Of a stretch of DNA of 64,000 bases, positions 17,974 to 27,932 are shown piece after piece; position 1 is the stretch's first letter; every line of letters starts with the position of its first letter. Source of the DNA: an uncultured Chitinophaga sp. (GTDB lineage: Bacteria > Bacteroidota > Bacteroidia > Chitinophagales > Chitinophagaceae); NCBI RefSeq assembly GCF_902168175.1, contig NZ_CABHOU010000059.1, forward strand, positions 62,001-126,000, read 5' to 3'. Made by a program: the position numbers and the translations under genes. The notes below the pieces were generated by a model. The model saw only the letters and a list, made by a program, of their open reading frames with translations. It searched no databases and had not been told where the DNA came from.

Positions 17974-18735
17974 TTAGAGAGATGCGGACGCCTTAACGGC
18001 CGATACCCTTAATCGTTTGTAATCAGCTATCCACTTACCATTCCTGTGATGCGTGGGCTCCATGAGCCGCTGCGTTTCTTCCAGGATGGCGGTACGTTCG
18101 TCGGCAGCCATATTCACAAAGAAGTGCGAACCAAACATTTCGAGCCAGCGGATAATACCGTTATCTGAGTCTTTCAACGTGGTTTCGCGATCGAAATAAT
18201 GCACACGGTTTACGCGGAAACCAGCATTTTCCAGCACAGTCGTATATTCAGCTACCGAGGGAAAATACCAGAAAGGTTTATACTGATGACCGTACTTCGC
18301 CATTGCCTTTTCCAGCGCCTGCGTAATACCGGCCACGTTGTTTTTACCTCCCATTTCGAGTACCAGGCGCCCACCGGGTTTCAGATGTTTGAACAACTGC
18401 GCGGCCGCTTTCTCTTTCTCCCTTACCCAATGCAGGGTAGCGTTAGAAAAAATAGCATCGAAACGTTCGTTCAGTTCGAAGTTCGCGATATCCGCTGTTT
18501 CGAAGTCCAGACCAGGATAGTGCGCTTTGGCGCTTCTGATCATGCTGGCCGACTGGTCGATACCTTTTACCGAAGCGCCGCTGGAGGCTATTTCGGCAAC
18601 CAGTTCGCCCGTACCGCAACCCGCGTCCAGTATGCGCTCTCCTTCTACCGGCTGAAGCCATGAGAGCAGGTCGCTACCGTACTGGAATACGAAGCTGTGC
18701 TGATCTTTATATAATCCTGCGTCCCAGGTGCTCAT
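17974..18735 (-). CDS. Class I SAM methyltransferase, trans-aconitate-methyltransferase-like
   Basis: 253 aa, soluble. SAM-binding motif [11 protein letters not shown] at about 36-45, acidic motif II near GIDQSASM, motif III with [10 protein letters not shown], and [13 protein letters not shown]. This set, especially NATLHWV and the [18 protein letters not shown] region, resembles trans-aconitate 2-methyltransferase (Tam/Tmt1). It lies between leuC (9 bp upstream) and leuD (16 bp downstream), so it is clearly part of the leucine operon. Yeast Tmt1 is known to methylate 3-isopropylmalate as well as trans-aconitate. I infer a carboxylate from this pathway as substrate. A general methyltransferase caught in the operon is the alternative. 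Confidence 0.85.
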   Translation of the reverse strand: MSTWDAGLYKDQHSFVFQYGSDLLSWLQPVEGERILDAGCGTGELVAEIASSGASVKGIDQSASMIRSAKAHYPGLDFETADIANFELNERFDAIFSNATLHWVREKEKAAAQLFKHLKPGGRLVLEMGGKNNVAGITQALEKAMAKYGHQYKPFWYFPSVAEYTTVLENAGFRVNRVHYFDRETTLKDSDNGIIRWLEMFGSHFFVNMAADERTAILEETQRLMEPTHHRNGKWIADYKRLRVSAVKASASL

Positions 18736-18744
18736 ATACTTGGT

Positions 18745-20142
18745 TTAAATCATTTCTCTTACGTCGGATACAATACCGGTAATGGCGGCAGCGGCTGCAG
18801 TGAGCGGGCTGGCCAGGAAGGTACGGGCGTTAGGGCCCTGCCTTCCTTCAAAGTTCCTGTTGGAAGTGGATATGCAGTATTTGCCTGCGGGGATCTTATC
18901 CTCATTCATCGCCAGGCAGGCAGAGCAGCCGGGTTGACGGAGCTGAAAACCTGCTGCTTCAAATACTTTATCAATTCCCTCCTCTATCGCCTGCGCTTCT
19001 ACCTGTTTTGAACCAGGTACGATCCAAACGGTTACATCGTCGGACTTCTTTTTGCCTTTTACAAAGTCGGCCACCAGGCGAAGGTCTTCAATGCGGGAGT
19101 TGGTACAACTGCCGATAAACACATAATCCACTTTTTTGCCCAGCAGCTGACTGCCAGCCTCGAGACCCATGTATTCGAGCGATTTGGTGAAAGACGGGCG
19201 TTCGCCATCTTCTATGTCGCTTAAACCAGGAATGTGTTCGGTAACACCCATGCCCATACCGGGATTGGTGCCGTAGGTAACCTGCGGTTCAATATCTTCG
19301 GCCTTAAACACCAGCACTTTATCAAATTCGGCATCTACATCTGTGTAAAGCGTTTTCCAGTAGTCGAGTGCCTGGTCCCACGCGGCGCCCTGTGGGGCGA
19401 ACTCGCGCCCCTTGATATAATCAAAGGTAACATGATCGGGAGCAATGAGGCCACCGCGGGCGCCCATCTCGATGCTCATGTTACAGATCGTCATCCGTGC
19501 TTCCATGCTCAGACTGCGGATAGCCTCGCCGGCATATTCCACGAAGTAGCCGGTAGCACCGGAAGCGGAGATTTTGGCAATGATATAAAGGATGATGTCT
19601 TTAGACAATACGCCTTTTTTGAGTTGACCGGTAATTTCGATTTTCATGCGCTTCGGCTTGTATTGCAGGATGCACTGGGTTGCCAGTACCTGCTCTACTT
19701 CGGAAGTACCGATACCGAAAGCGATAGCGCCAAATGCGCCGTGAGTTGAAGTGTGACTGTCGCCACACACGATGGTCATACCCGGCAGGGTAATACCCAG
19801 TTCGGGCCCGATTACGTGTACGATACCCTGGTAGCGGTGCCCCAGACCATACAGTTCTACGCCAAATTCGGCCGTATTTTTAGTCAGCATCTCTACCTGG
19901 TGGCGGCTCAGCGCTTCCTTAATGGGCAGGTGCTGGTCTACCGTAGGTACATTATGATCGGCTGTTGCCCTGGTTTTGTTCGGGCGAAATACAGGTATAT
20001 TGCGTTTACGCAGCCCGTCAAAAGCCTGGGGACTGGTAACCTCATGTATGAAATGGGTGTTGATGTAAACGGCGTCCGGGTGACCTGGCCTGCTCGTCAC
20101 AACATGGCCGTCCCAAATCTTATCAAATAGTGTTTTTCCCAT
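18745..20142 (-). CDS. leuC: 3-isopropylmalate dehydratase, large subunit
   Basis: 465 aa, aconitase-type subunit with a [4Fe-4S] cluster held by the Cys of [15 protein letters not shown] and the pair in [34 protein letters not shown] and the ending segment [11 protein letters not shown] are the aconitase signatures. It is the first gene of the operon, divergent from the helical-repeat protein gene at 20326 with 183 bp between. It is followed by the Tam-like methyltransferase after 9 bp. Confidence 0.97.
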   Translation of the reverse strand: MGKTLFDKIWDGHVVTSRPGHPDAVYINTHFIHEVTSPQAFDGLRKRNIPVFRPNKTRATADHNVPTVDQHLPIKEALSRHQVEMLTKNTAEFGVELYGLGHRYQGIVHVIGPELGITLPGMTIVCGDSHTSTHGAFGAIAFGIGTSEVEQVLATQCILQYKPKRMKIEITGQLKKGVLSKDIILYIIAKISASGATGYFVEYAGEAIRSLSMEARMTICNMSIEMGARGGLIAPDHVTFDYIKGREFAPQGAAWDQALDYWKTLYTDVDAEFDKVLVFKAEDIEPQVTYGTNPGMGMGVTEHIPGLSDIEDGERPSFTKSLEYMGLEAGSQLLGKKVDYVFIGSCTNSRIEDLRLVADFVKGKKKSDDVTVWIVPGSKQVEAQAIEEGIDKVFEAAGFQLRQPGCSACLAMNEDKIPAGKYCISTSNRNFEGRQGPNARTFLASPLTAAAAAITGIVSDVREMI

Positions 20143-20206
20143 CCGTAATTATCTTTTATTTGTTGCGTTCCTTATTTTTGTATCCACCTCTTCTGATTTA
20201 TACCTT

Positions 20207-20214
20207 CAAATCTA
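20207..20214 (-). promoter_or_regulatory. Possible -7 element of the leucine operon promoter
   Basis: TAGATTTG on the minus strand fits the Bacteroidota TAnnTTTG element and would give a leader of about 60 nt before leuC. No TTTG -33 box is found at the right spacing, so the call is weak. A plus-strand TAAATTTG at 20241-20248, also without a -33 box, could serve the divergent gene at 20326. Confidence 0.35.
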
Positions 20215-20325
20215 GCTGGTACGCACTAAAAGACTTTGGCTAAATTTGAACCATTTACGATCCGCAAAGCGGGATTATTTCGCCTAAATTATTGAAAAAC
20301 AGCACTATACAATCATAATTCAACG

Positions 20326-21879
20326 ATGCCCAACACTATTAACGATGCGCTTTTCATATTAATAAAAACACTTACTAAAGCCGAAAAGAGAAATTTTCAG
20401 CTCGCTTTCAATAAAAACAACGACAAGGAAGACGTTCTTTTCATCCAGTTGTTCAACGTGATGGACAGGATGAAGGAGTACGACGAGGAACAGATCCTGA
20501 AGAAAATACCCGATATCAAAAAGCAACAGCTTTCCAACGTGAAAGCCCATCTCTATAAACACCTGCTTACCACCCTGCGCCTGCTGTACAAGCAGAAAGA
20601 CCCCCTGATAGAATTACGGGAACAACTCGATTATGCCAGGGTATTATACAACAAGGGGCTTTACACCCAGAGCCTGAAATTGCTGGCCAAAGCCAAATCC
20701 AGCGCCAGGGAGCAGGAAGAAGTGATGCTTTGTTACGAGATCATCGAGTTTGAAAAACTGATCGAGTCGCGGCACATTACCCGTAGCCTCGAGAACCGGG
20801 CGGAGGAGCTGAGCGGCGAGTCGCAGGAGATCAATGCCCACCTTACCCACGTGAGTAAGTTGTCCACCCTCTCCCTGCGGATGTACGGCCTGTACCTGAA
20901 ACTAGGCCACGCGCGCGACGAGAAGGACCACATCATGCTAAAAAGCTATTTCGACAGCAACCTGCCCGGGCAGCCCCTGCCCAACATGAGCTTTTATGAG
21001 AAGATTTACATGTACCAGGCCCACTGCTGGTATTACTATATACTGCAGGACTTTGCCATGTACTACCGGTATACCCAGAAATGGGTCGACCTGTTCACCG
21101 AGTACCCCTCGCTGCTTAAAACGGACCAGGACATGTACGTGAAGGCCATGCACAACCTGCTGACCGCCCACTTTTACACCATGAACCACGCTAAGTTCGT
21201 GGAAGTACTGGCGGCATTTGAGCGTCACATCGACGAAAACCAGGAGAACTTTAACGAGAATACCCGTACCTCCTCCTTCGTATACCGTTACACGTCGCGG
21301 CTGAACCGGCACTTCCTGGAAGGAACGTTTACCGAGGGACTGGCCATGGTACCCGAACTGGAGCAACAGATAGCAGAACACCAGCTAACAGTCGACCAAC
21401 ACCGTGTGCTGGTATTTTATTACAAAATCGCCTGTTTATACTTCGGGAGTGGGGATAACAACAACGCCATCGTGTACCTGAATAAGATCATTCACTTAAG
21501 AATTGGCAATTTACGGGCTGATATACAGTGTTTTGCACGCATCCTCCATCTTATTGCCCACTATGAGCTGGAAAATTACAGCCTGGTGGAATACCTGATC
21601 AAGTCCGTATATCACTTTATTGCCAAGAATAAAGACTTAAGTGGGGTGATGGAAGAGATATTAAAGTTTTTACGCAAGAATATGTATGCCCATCCCAAGG
21701 CATTACTGGAAGCATTTAAAGATTTAAAGCACAAACTGGTCACTATTTCACAAGACCCGTACGAGAAACGGTCATTTCTGTACCTGGACATCATTTCCTG
21801 GCTGGAGAGCAAAATCGAAGGAATCCCTGTCCAGGACATCATCCGCAGGAAATTCGCGAACAAGGAGAAAAGAATATAA
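20326..21879 (+). CDS. Uncharacterised helical-repeat (TPR-like) cytosolic protein
   Basis: 517 aa, no signal peptide and no membrane segment. The sequence is almost entirely alpha-helical with repeated Tyr/Leu-rich helix pairs (ARVLYNKGLYTQSLKLLAKA at about 105-124; YYKIACLYFGSGDNNNAIVYL near 365-385), like degenerate tetratricopeptide repeats. The N-terminus INDALFILIKTLTKAEKRNF recalls a family of unknown Bacteroidota proteins. I do not know its function. Scaffold or regulatory roles are typical of such folds. It stands alone between the divergent leu operon and the RNR riboswitch. Third codon positions in the middle of the gene are noticeably C/G-rich. Confidence 0.85.
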   Translation: MPNTINDALFILIKTLTKAEKRNFQLAFNKNNDKEDVLFIQLFNVMDRMKEYDEEQILKKIPDIKKQQLSNVKAHLYKHLLTTLRLLYKQKDPLIELREQLDYARVLYNKGLYTQSLKLLAKAKSSAREQEEVMLCYEIIEFEKLIESRHITRSLENRAEELSGESQEINAHLTHVSKLSTLSLRMYGLYLKLGHARDEKDHIMLKSYFDSNLPGQPLPNMSFYEKIYMYQAHCWYYYILQDFAMYYRYTQKWVDLFTEYPSLLKTDQDMYVKAMHNLLTAHFYTMNHAKFVEVLAAFERHIDENQENFNENTRTSSFVYRYTSRLNRHFLEGTFTEGLAMVPELEQQIAEHQLTVDQHRVLVFYYKIACLYFGSGDNNNAIVYLNKIIHLRIGNLRADIQCFARILHLIAHYELENYSLVEYLIKSVYHFIAKNKDLSGVMEEILKFLRKNMYAHPKALLEAFKDLKHKLVTISQDPYEKRSFLYLDIISWLESKIEGIPVQDIIRRKFANKEKRI

Positions 21880-21903
21880 AAGTGTAACGCACTTATAATC
21901 AGC

Positions 21904-21936
21904 GGTACTTTTGCACTGCTGAAATCGTGCAGTACC
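21904..21936 (+). terminator. Hairpin after the helical-repeat gene, possible terminator
   Basis: Stem GGTACT/AGTACC plus GCAC/GTGC separated by a 3-base bulge, ten-base loop. The tail (TTCTACACTTTTCG) is only moderately T-rich, so termination is uncertain. It lies 25 bp after the stop at 21879. Confidence 0.4.
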
Positions 21937-22059
21937 TTCTACACTTTTCGATAAAAAATATGTGTATTTCGTGTTAAAAATGGTGCCAAAAAACCGATAA
22001 CGTTCACCACAGGGAATCTACAAATTCACACACTACTTTTTCCACACCTGTTAGCAACT

Positions 22060-22094
22060 TTTGGGGGATACCCATCTCCTGCTTCTTACATTTG
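22060..22094 (+). promoter_or_regulatory. Promoter of the nrdBA operon (Bacteroidota type)
   Basis: TTTG at 22060-22063, 23-bp spacer, TACATTTG at 22087-22094. Both boxes match the Bacteroidota TTTG/TAnnTTTG consensus. Transcription would start near 22100, just before the riboswitch aptamer. Confidence 0.6.
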
Positions 22095-22104
22095 CAACAG
22101 TTCT

Positions 22105-22320
22105 TGACATTGTTGATTTGGTTTGTGCCGGACGCGTTTCCGGTTCAATTAATAGGGAATCGTGTGAGATTCACGAGCAGACGCGCTACTGTGATTCCCA
22201 GGCCCGTGCAGAAACGGTTCAGTTTTGTTTCCAACACCCCCATTGCCACTGTGTAAAAACGGGAAGGCCGGAAACAAAAGGGAAAGCCAGGATACCTGCC
22301 AGAACAACATACTTGTCAAA
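22105..22320 (+). promoter_or_regulatory. Cobalamin (adenosylcobalamin) riboswitch upstream of class I RNR
   Basis: The conserved blocks of the cobalamin aptamer appear in order. AGGGAATCGTGTGAGATTC starts near 22154, GACGCGCTACTGTGATT near 22180, and CCACTGTGTAAAAACGGGAA from 22246. The B12-box-like core GCCAGGATACCTGCC is at 22286-22300. The leader between the promoter at 22060-22094 and nrdB at 22440 is about 340 nt and holds no plausible gene. A 123-codon open frame across it is merely the riboswitch read as protein. Such elements normally repress when coenzyme B12 is abundant, so class I RNR would be made when B12 is scarce. Confidence 0.9.
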
Positions 22321-22360
22321 ACCTTCGCGTATTAAGGTATTGGCGAAAGTAACCTCAACC

Positions 22361-22383
22361 GGTAACTACCGGGATAGTTATCC
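22361..22383 (+). promoter_or_regulatory. Hairpin in the riboswitch expression platform
   Basis: GG-TAACTA pairs with TAGTTA-T-CC around the loop CCGGGA. It lies between the B12 box and the nrdB start. No T-run follows, so control of translation or of an alternative fold is more likely than simple termination. The exact switching partner cannot be settled by eye. Confidence 0.4.
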
Positions 22384-22439
22384 GCCGTCGTACCCAACTG
22401 ATTATCGCACATTGCAAACCATTATAAATTAACTGATTG

Positions 22440-23411
22440 ATGAACACCGAGAATGAAATCCTGCTGAAGGAGAACAAGGACAGGTTTGTGCTATTACCAA
22501 TTAATTATCCCAAGGTTTGGGAAACGTATAAAAGGCATGAAGCCAGCTTCTGGACCGCTGAGGAAATAGACCTTAGCGCCGACCTGAAAGACTGGGCTGC
22601 GCTTAACGACGGTGAGCGCCACTTCATTAGCCATGTGCTGGCATTTTTTGCTGCGAGCGACGGTATTGTGAACGAGAACCTGGCAGTGAATTTCATGAGC
22701 GAAGTACAGATACCGGAAGCACGTTGCTTCTATGGTTTCCAGATCATGATGGAAAACATCCACTCTGAAACCTATGCGTTACTGATCGATACATACGTTA
22801 AAGACCCGGCTGAAAAAGACCGCCTTTTCCACGCCATCGAAACCGTACCTGCTGTTAAGAAAAAAGCAGAATGGGCACTTCGCTGGATAGATAACGGTAC
22901 GTTTGCCGAAAGGCTGGTAGCATTTGCAGCGGTAGAAGGCATCTTCTTCAGCGGTAGCTTCTGCTCTATCTTCTGGTTAAAGAAACGTGGCCTTATGCCA
23001 GGACTTACCTTCTCTAACGAGCTGATTAGCCGCGATGAAGGCCTGCATTGCGAATTTGCCTGCCTGTTGTATAGCATGCTGCAAAACAAAATGACCGAAC
23101 AGGAAATTCACAATATCATCAGCGACGCCGTAGCCATCGAAAAAGAATTTATTACGGAAGCTTTACCAGTGGCCCTTATCGGCATGAACGCTGACCTGAT
23201 GAAACAATACATCGAGTTTGTGGCAGACAGGTGGCTCAATGAATTAGGTGTTAGCAAAATATATAACACGGCTAATCCGTTTGACTTTATGGAGATGATT
23301 TCGCTGCAGGGCAAAACCAACTTCTTCGAAAAACGTGTGGGCGATTACCAGAAATCTGGTGTAATGGGCGGAAAAGATAACCAGACGTTCAGCCTTGATG
23401 AAGATTTTTAG
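22440..23411 (+). CDS. nrdB: Ribonucleoside-diphosphate reductase, beta subunit (class I)
   Basis: 323 aa from the ATG at 22440 (a TTG one codon earlier is ignored). NrdB makes the diferric-tyrosyl radical that starts reduction of ribonucleotides by NrdA. Metal ligands are visible in IMMENIHSE (Glu, His), [10 protein letters not shown] (Glu) and RDEGLHCEF (Glu, His). The radical Tyr is in [12 protein letters not shown], four residues after the His as in E. coli R2. C-terminal FSLDEDF is the peptide that docks on NrdA. It is transcribed after the cobalamin riboswitch and is followed by nrdA after 57 bp. Confidence 0.97.
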   Translation: MNTENEILLKENKDRFVLLPINYPKVWETYKRHEASFWTAEEIDLSADLKDWAALNDGERHFISHVLAFFAASDGIVNENLAVNFMSEVQIPEARCFYGFQIMMENIHSETYALLIDTYVKDPAEKDRLFHAIETVPAVKKKAEWALRWIDNGTFAERLVAFAAVEGIFFSGSFCSIFWLKKRGLMPGLTFSNELISRDEGLHCEFACLLYSMLQNKMTEQEIHNIISDAVAIEKEFITEALPVALIGMNADLMKQYIEFVADRWLNELGVSKIYNTANPFDFMEMISLQGKTNFFEKRVGDYQKSGVMGGKDNQTFSLDEDF

Positions 23412-23468
23412 AAAAACTCATAGGACAGAATATACTTACTAATATTAACCACCAATAAATTCGAGCAA

Positions 23469-25841
23469 ATGTTTGTTATAAAAAGAGACGGTAAAAAAGA
23501 GACCGTAAAATTTGACAAGATCACTGCACGCGTTGAGAAGCTTTGCTACGGACTCGCTCCTGAGTACGTAGACTCTATCGACGTGGCCAAAAAAGTGATA
23601 CAGGGATTGTATGACGGCGTAACTACAAGCGAACTCGATAATCTGGCTGCCGAAACAGCTGCATCGCTTACTACAAAGCATCCTGACTATGCTTTGCTGG
23701 CTTCGCGTATTGCTGTAAGCAACCTGCATAAAAACACGATCAAGTCTTTCTCCAAAACAGTGAAAGACCTGTACGAATATCTCGATCCGAAAACGGGTAA
23801 ATCTGCCGCACTGATTGCCGACGACGTATACGAGATCATCAGGAAGAATGCAGAGATACTGGACTCTACCATCATTTACGACCGCGATTTCGGTTTCGAC
23901 TATTTCGGTTTTAAAACACTGGAACGTTCTTACCTGCTGAAAATTGACGGTAAGATAGCAGAACGCCCGCAGCACATGTTCATGCGTGTATCTGTTGGTA
24001 TCCATAAAGAAGATATCGAATCTGCCATCAAAACTTACCACCTGATGAGTGAGCGCTGGTTTACACATGCCACGCCTACCCTCTTTAACGCTGGTACACC
24101 TAAACCTCAGATGTCTTCCTGCTTCCTGCTGACTATGCAGGGCGACAGCATCGACGGTATTTATGATACACTGAAACAAACCGCCAAGATCTCTCAGAGC
24201 GCTGGTGGTATTGGCCTCAGCATCCACAACATCCGCGCTACCGGCTCTTACATCAGCGGTACCAATGGTACTTCTAATGGTATTATCCCAATGCTGCGCG
24301 TGTTTAATGACACTGCACGTTATGTAGACCAGGGCGGTGGTAAACGTAAAGGCGCTTTCGCTATTTACCTGGAGCCATGGCATGCCGATGTGTTTGAATT
24401 CCTGGACCTGCGTAAGAACCACGGTAAAGAAGAGATGCGCGCCCGCGACCTGTTCTATGCCCTGTGGGTACCCGACCTGTTCATGAAACGTGTAGAAGAA
24501 AACGGCGACTGGAGCCTGTTTTGTCCTCACGAAGCACCAGGACTGGCTGAATGCTGGGGTGAAGAATTCGAAGCGCTGTACACCGAGTACGAAACAACCG
24601 GCCGCGCCCGTAAAACCGTAAAAGCGCAAGACCTCTGGTTCGCTATCCTCGATGCACAGATCGAAACCGGTACACCTTACCTGCTGTATAAAGATTCTGC
24701 CAACCGCAAATCAAACCAGCAGAACCTGGGTACGATCAAAAGTTCCAACCTGTGTACAGAAATCATCGAGTATACTGCTCCTGACGAAGTAGCGGTATGT
24801 AACCTGGCTTCCCTCGCGCTGCCACGTTTCGTGATCGACGGCAAATTCGATCATGAGAAACTGTATGAAGTTACTTACCAGGCTACCCTGAACCTGAACA
24901 AAATCATCGATAATAACTATTACCCGGTTGAAGAAGCTCGCCGCTCCAACATGCGCCACCGTCCTATCGGTTTGGGCGTACAAGGCCTGGCCGATGCCTT
25001 TATCCTGATGCGTTATCCGTTCGAAAGTGCAGAAGCGCGCCAGCTGAACAGCGAAATATTTGAAACGATTTACTTCGCTGCTATGACCGCTTCTAAAGAT
25101 CTTGCCGTACAGGATGGTCATTACGAAAGTTATCCAGGCTCTCCGATATCAAAAGGCATTATGCAGTTTGATATGTGGGATGTAACACCATCTGCACGCT
25201 GGGACTGGACCGCACTGAAAGCTGAAGTTAAAAAATCAGGCGTTCGTAACTCCCTGCTGGTAGCACCGATGCCAACTGCATCTACCTCCCAGATCCTTGG
25301 TAACAACGAGTGTTTTGAACCATACACTTCCAACATTTACACCCGCCGCGTACTGAGCGGTGAGTTTGTAATCGTGAACAAACACCTGCTGAAAGACCTG
25401 GTAGATCTCGGCCTGTGGGATAATGATATGAAAAACCAGATCATTGCCAACAACGGTTCTATCCAGAAAATTGAGCAGATCCCTTCACAACTGAAGGAAC
25501 TGTACAAAACAGTTTGGGAAATCAAACAACGTACGATCATCGACATGGCAGCCGATCGCGGCGCGTTCATCTGCCAGTCACAGTCGCTGAACCTTTTCGT
25601 AGACACTCCATCTGCCGCCAAACTTACTTCCATGCACTTCTACGCCTGGAAAACCGGTTTGAAAACAGGGATGTATTATCTGCGTACACAGGCAGCTACA
25701 CAAGCGGTACAGTTCACCGTGGAAAAACAAGGCGGCCAGCAAATGCAGCCTGTTATTCAGCAAACCGGCGAAGCAGAACTCGAAGTTCCTGTGGGCGCAG
25801 TTTGTACCATGGAAGAAGGCTGTGTAACCTGCAGCGCGTAA
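23469..25841 (+). CDS. nrdA: Ribonucleoside-diphosphate reductase, alpha subunit (class I)
   Basis: 790 aa catalytic subunit. The N-terminal ATP-cone ([16 protein letters not shown], residues 3-18) implies dATP feedback control. The 10-stranded barrel shows SSCFLL with an active-site Cys near 218, NLCTEI with the catalytic Cys/Glu near 426-430, and [16 protein letters not shown] near 600. The tail GCVTCSA holds the redox Cys pair that exchanges with thioredoxin. It is the second gene of the nrdB-nrdA unit and ends at a strong terminator at 25869. Confidence 0.97.
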   Translation: MFVIKRDGKKETVKFDKITARVEKLCYGLAPEYVDSIDVAKKVIQGLYDGVTTSELDNLAAETAASLTTKHPDYALLASRIAVSNLHKNTIKSFSKTVKDLYEYLDPKTGKSAALIADDVYEIIRKNAEILDSTIIYDRDFGFDYFGFKTLERSYLLKIDGKIAERPQHMFMRVSVGIHKEDIESAIKTYHLMSERWFTHATPTLFNAGTPKPQMSSCFLLTMQGDSIDGIYDTLKQTAKISQSAGGIGLSIHNIRATGSYISGTNGTSNGIIPMLRVFNDTARYVDQGGGKRKGAFAIYLEPWHADVFEFLDLRKNHGKEEMRARDLFYALWVPDLFMKRVEENGDWSLFCPHEAPGLAECWGEEFEALYTEYETTGRARKTVKAQDLWFAILDAQIETGTPYLLYKDSANRKSNQQNLGTIKSSNLCTEIIEYTAPDEVAVCNLASLALPRFVIDGKFDHEKLYEVTYQATLNLNKIIDNNYYPVEEARRSNMRHRPIGLGVQGLADAFILMRYPFESAEARQLNSEIFETIYFAAMTASKDLAVQDGHYESYPGSPISKGIMQFDMWDVTPSARWDWTALKAEVKKSGVRNSLLVAPMPTASTSQILGNNECFEPYTSNIYTRRVLSGEFVIVNKHLLKDLVDLGLWDNDMKNQIIANNGSIQKIEQIPSQLKELYKTVWEIKQRTIIDMAADRGAFICQSQSLNLFVDTPSAAKLTSMHFYAWKTGLKTGMYYLRTQAATQAVQFTVEKQGGQQMQPVIQQTGEAELEVPVGAVCTMEEGCVTCSA

Positions 25842-25868
25842 TGGTCAACTCAAATTCAATACTTTCCG

Positions 25869-25900
25869 AAAAGGAGTGCTCCACAAGGCACTCCTTTTTT
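25869..25900 (+). terminator. Intrinsic terminator of nrdBA
   Basis: Perfect 11-bp stem (AAAAGGAGTGC and complement) with an 8-base loop and a T-run (CTCCTTTTTTATTT), 27 bp after the nrdA stop. Confidence 0.92.
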
Positions 25901-25937
25901 ATTTCCCTGGTATACAAAGATCGCTTATCAGAGAGGC

Positions 25938-26074
25938 GAAAAATTGTCCCCAAAGCAGAAAAAATTGTCCTGAAAGCAGAAAGTTTTTAACGGTAATAGG
26001 ATTTTAACAATTTGGCGCGAGTATAGCTGAAGAGTACCTGAAGTATACCTGAAAGCTAGGAGAAGAGTACCTGA
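25938..26074. repeat. Short imperfect direct repeats in the nrdA-sulfatase gap
   Basis: Two adjacent copies of a 20/21-base unit (GAAAAATTGTCC..AAAGCA at 25938-25957 and 25958-25978) are followed by two copies of AGAGTACCTGA at 26031-26041 and 26064-26074, with a shorter TATACCTGA between them. The 341-bp gap between nrdA and the sulfatase holds these, the nrdA terminator and no convincing gene. The function of the repeats is unknown. Confidence 0.5.
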
Positions 26075-26182
26075 GACCGGGTAATATAATACCGCTTCCA
26101 CCCCTGGCATAAATAAATGTATTTTTCACGCTAAACGATTTATATTAGTTCTCACGTCATTACCATATAAATCGAACACGTC

Positions 26183-27883
26183 ATGAGAATTTACCAGATA
26201 GGGATGGCCGCTATCATTACCGGTGCCATCATCACAGGTGCCATGTCCTGGAAACCCGCTACAGTATTACCTCCCAAAGCCCCTCGTCCAAACATTATTG
26301 TTATACTGGCCGACGATCTTGGCTACTCCGACCTCGGCTGTTATGGTGGTGAAATACACACGCCGAACCTCGATTACCTGGCCGGCAACGGACTTCGTTA
26401 CACGCAGTTCTACAATACCTCCCGCTGCTGCCCTACGCGCGCCTCTTTGCTTACAGGCCTCTATAATCAACAGGCAGGTATCGGAAAGATGACAGAGGCG
26501 GAAAACGAACCAGGCTACCGGGGTGCGTTGACAGATAATACAGTTACGCTGGCCGAAGTGCTGAAGTCGGCCGGATACCGTACTGCCATGTCCGGCAAGT
26601 GGCATGTATCCAATACGAACGGGCAGGCAACACCGCAGGCGCAGCTCGACTGGCTCAACCATCATACCTCGCATCCCTCCTTCTCCCCCATTTCGCAATA
26701 CCCCACCAGCAGAGGTTTTGAAAAGTATTTCGGTACCATCTGGGGCGTGGTCGATTTCTTCGATCCTTTTAGCCTTGTGAGCGGCACGCAGCCGATCAAA
26801 GAAGTGCCGGCAGGTTATTATCATACAGATGCGATTAACGACACAGCTGTCGCTTATATCAGGGAATATGGGAAAGGGAAAGATCCTTTCTTCCTGTACG
26901 TAGCCCATAACGCACCACACTGGCCGTTGCAGGCATTGCCGGAAGATATTGCGAAATACAAAGACACATATAAAGAAGGCTGGGAAGCTATCCGCAAAAA
27001 GCGGTACGATAAAATGGTGGAGATGGGACTCATCGATCCTGCCACTACTAAACTATCGCCCAGGTGGCAAAGTGAATTAAGCTGGAAAGATAATCCGGAT
27101 AAAGAATGGGATGCTGCCGCCATGGCCGTACACGCCGCTATGGTCGATCGGATGGACCAGGGCATTGGTCGTATCATCGCAACGCTAAAACAAACCGGCC
27201 AACTCGACAATACACTCATCCTGTTCCTCTCTGATAACGGCGCCAGTGCTGAAAACTGCGCCAATTACGGGCCTGGGTTCGACAGACCCAGTGAAACACG
27301 CGATGGCAGGAAGATTATTTATGCAACAAAAAAAGAAGCGATGCCTGGCCCGCAAACTACCTACAGCTCTATCGGACAACGCTGGGCCAACGTGGTGAAC
27401 ACGCCCTTTGCGTACTGGAAGGAACAGTCGTTCGAAGGCGGTGTATGCACGCCCTTCATCGCTTTCTGGCCCAAAGGTATTACCGCTAAAAAAGGTGGCT
27501 ATAGTGAGCAAAGAGGCCATGTAATGGATTTGATGGCCACGTTCACTGATCTCGCGGGCGCTGATTACCCCGCTACTTACAACGGCCATCACATTACACC
27601 CACCACCGGGATCAGCCTGAGCCCATCTTTCTACAATAAAAAAACAGAAGGCCATAACACCTTATTTAACGAGCATTTCGGCGCCCGTTATGCCCGCAAA
27701 GGCGACTGGAAACTGGTGAGCCTGAGTAACGATACCACCTGGCAACTGTTTAATCTTGCAGCAGATAAAACAGAAACCAATAACCTCGCTGCCCAACATC
27801 CCGAAAAGGTGCAGGAACTTGCTGTACTATGGCGTAACTGGGCACAAACGCACCAGGTATTTCCGAAACCGGGAAGAAGATAA
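26183..27883 (+). CDS. Sulfatase (arylsulfatase, type I, S1 family), exported
   Basis: 566 aa with an N-terminal export signal. The formylglycine motif CCPTR at 82-86 matches C-x-P-x-R, with Cys82 the residue expected to be oxidised by an anaerobic or FGE-type maturase. IVILADDLGYSDLGCYGG at 39-56 supplies the calcium-binding Asp pair, and FLSDNGAS near 350 the C-terminal metal site. Such enzymes remove sulfate esters from glycans or aryl sulfates. The substrate is not deducible and no polysaccharide-utilisation genes are adjacent. It is probably monocistronic, with a terminator at 27892. Confidence 0.92.
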   Translation: MRIYQIGMAAIITGAIITGAMSWKPATVLPPKAPRPNIIVILADDLGYSDLGCYGGEIHTPNLDYLAGNGLRYTQFYNTSRCCPTRASLLTGLYNQQAGIGKMTEAENEPGYRGALTDNTVTLAEVLKSAGYRTAMSGKWHVSNTNGQATPQAQLDWLNHHTSHPSFSPISQYPTSRGFEKYFGTIWGVVDFFDPFSLVSGTQPIKEVPAGYYHTDAINDTAVAYIREYGKGKDPFFLYVAHNAPHWPLQALPEDIAKYKDTYKEGWEAIRKKRYDKMVEMGLIDPATTKLSPRWQSELSWKDNPDKEWDAAAMAVHAAMVDRMDQGIGRIIATLKQTGQLDNTLILFLSDNGASAENCANYGPGFDRPSETRDGRKIIYATKKEAMPGPQTTYSSIGQRWANVVNTPFAYWKEQSFEGGVCTPFIAFWPKGITAKKGGYSEQRGHVMDLMATFTDLAGADYPATYNGHHITPTTGISLSPSFYNKKTEGHNTLFNEHFGARYARKGDWKLVSLSNDTTWQLFNLAADKTETNNLAAQHPEKVQELAVLWRNWAQTHQVFPKPGRR

Positions 27884-27891
27884 AAATTGAC

Positions 27892-27917
27892 AGGGCTGTT
27901 TTGCGAAACAGCCCTTC
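27892..27917 (+). terminator. Intrinsic terminator of the sulfatase gene
   Basis: Ten-bp stem AGGGCTGTTT / AAACAGCCCT with loop TGCG, followed by TCTTGTTAT. It overlaps the predicted promoter of the next gene. Confidence 0.75.
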
Positions 27918-27929
27918 TTGTTATATTTG
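27900..27929 (+). promoter_or_regulatory. Promoter of the GNAT gene, overlapping the terminator
   Basis: TTTG at 27900-27903, 18-bp spacer, TATATTTG at 27922-27929: a full match to the Bacteroidota consensus. The predicted transcription start falls almost on the GTG start codon at 27933, so the mRNA may be leaderless. Confidence 0.5.
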
Positions 27930-27932
27930 AGC

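Noticed and set aside
22061..22432. 123-codon open frame upstream of nrdB
   Set aside because: It covers the cobalamin riboswitch exactly. Composition is unlike a protein and the RNA motifs explain the sequence.
23445..24629. 394-codon frame antisense to nrdA
   Set aside because: Fully inside a certain gene on the other strand; shadow of nrdA codon usage with Cys/Phe-rich low-complexity translation.
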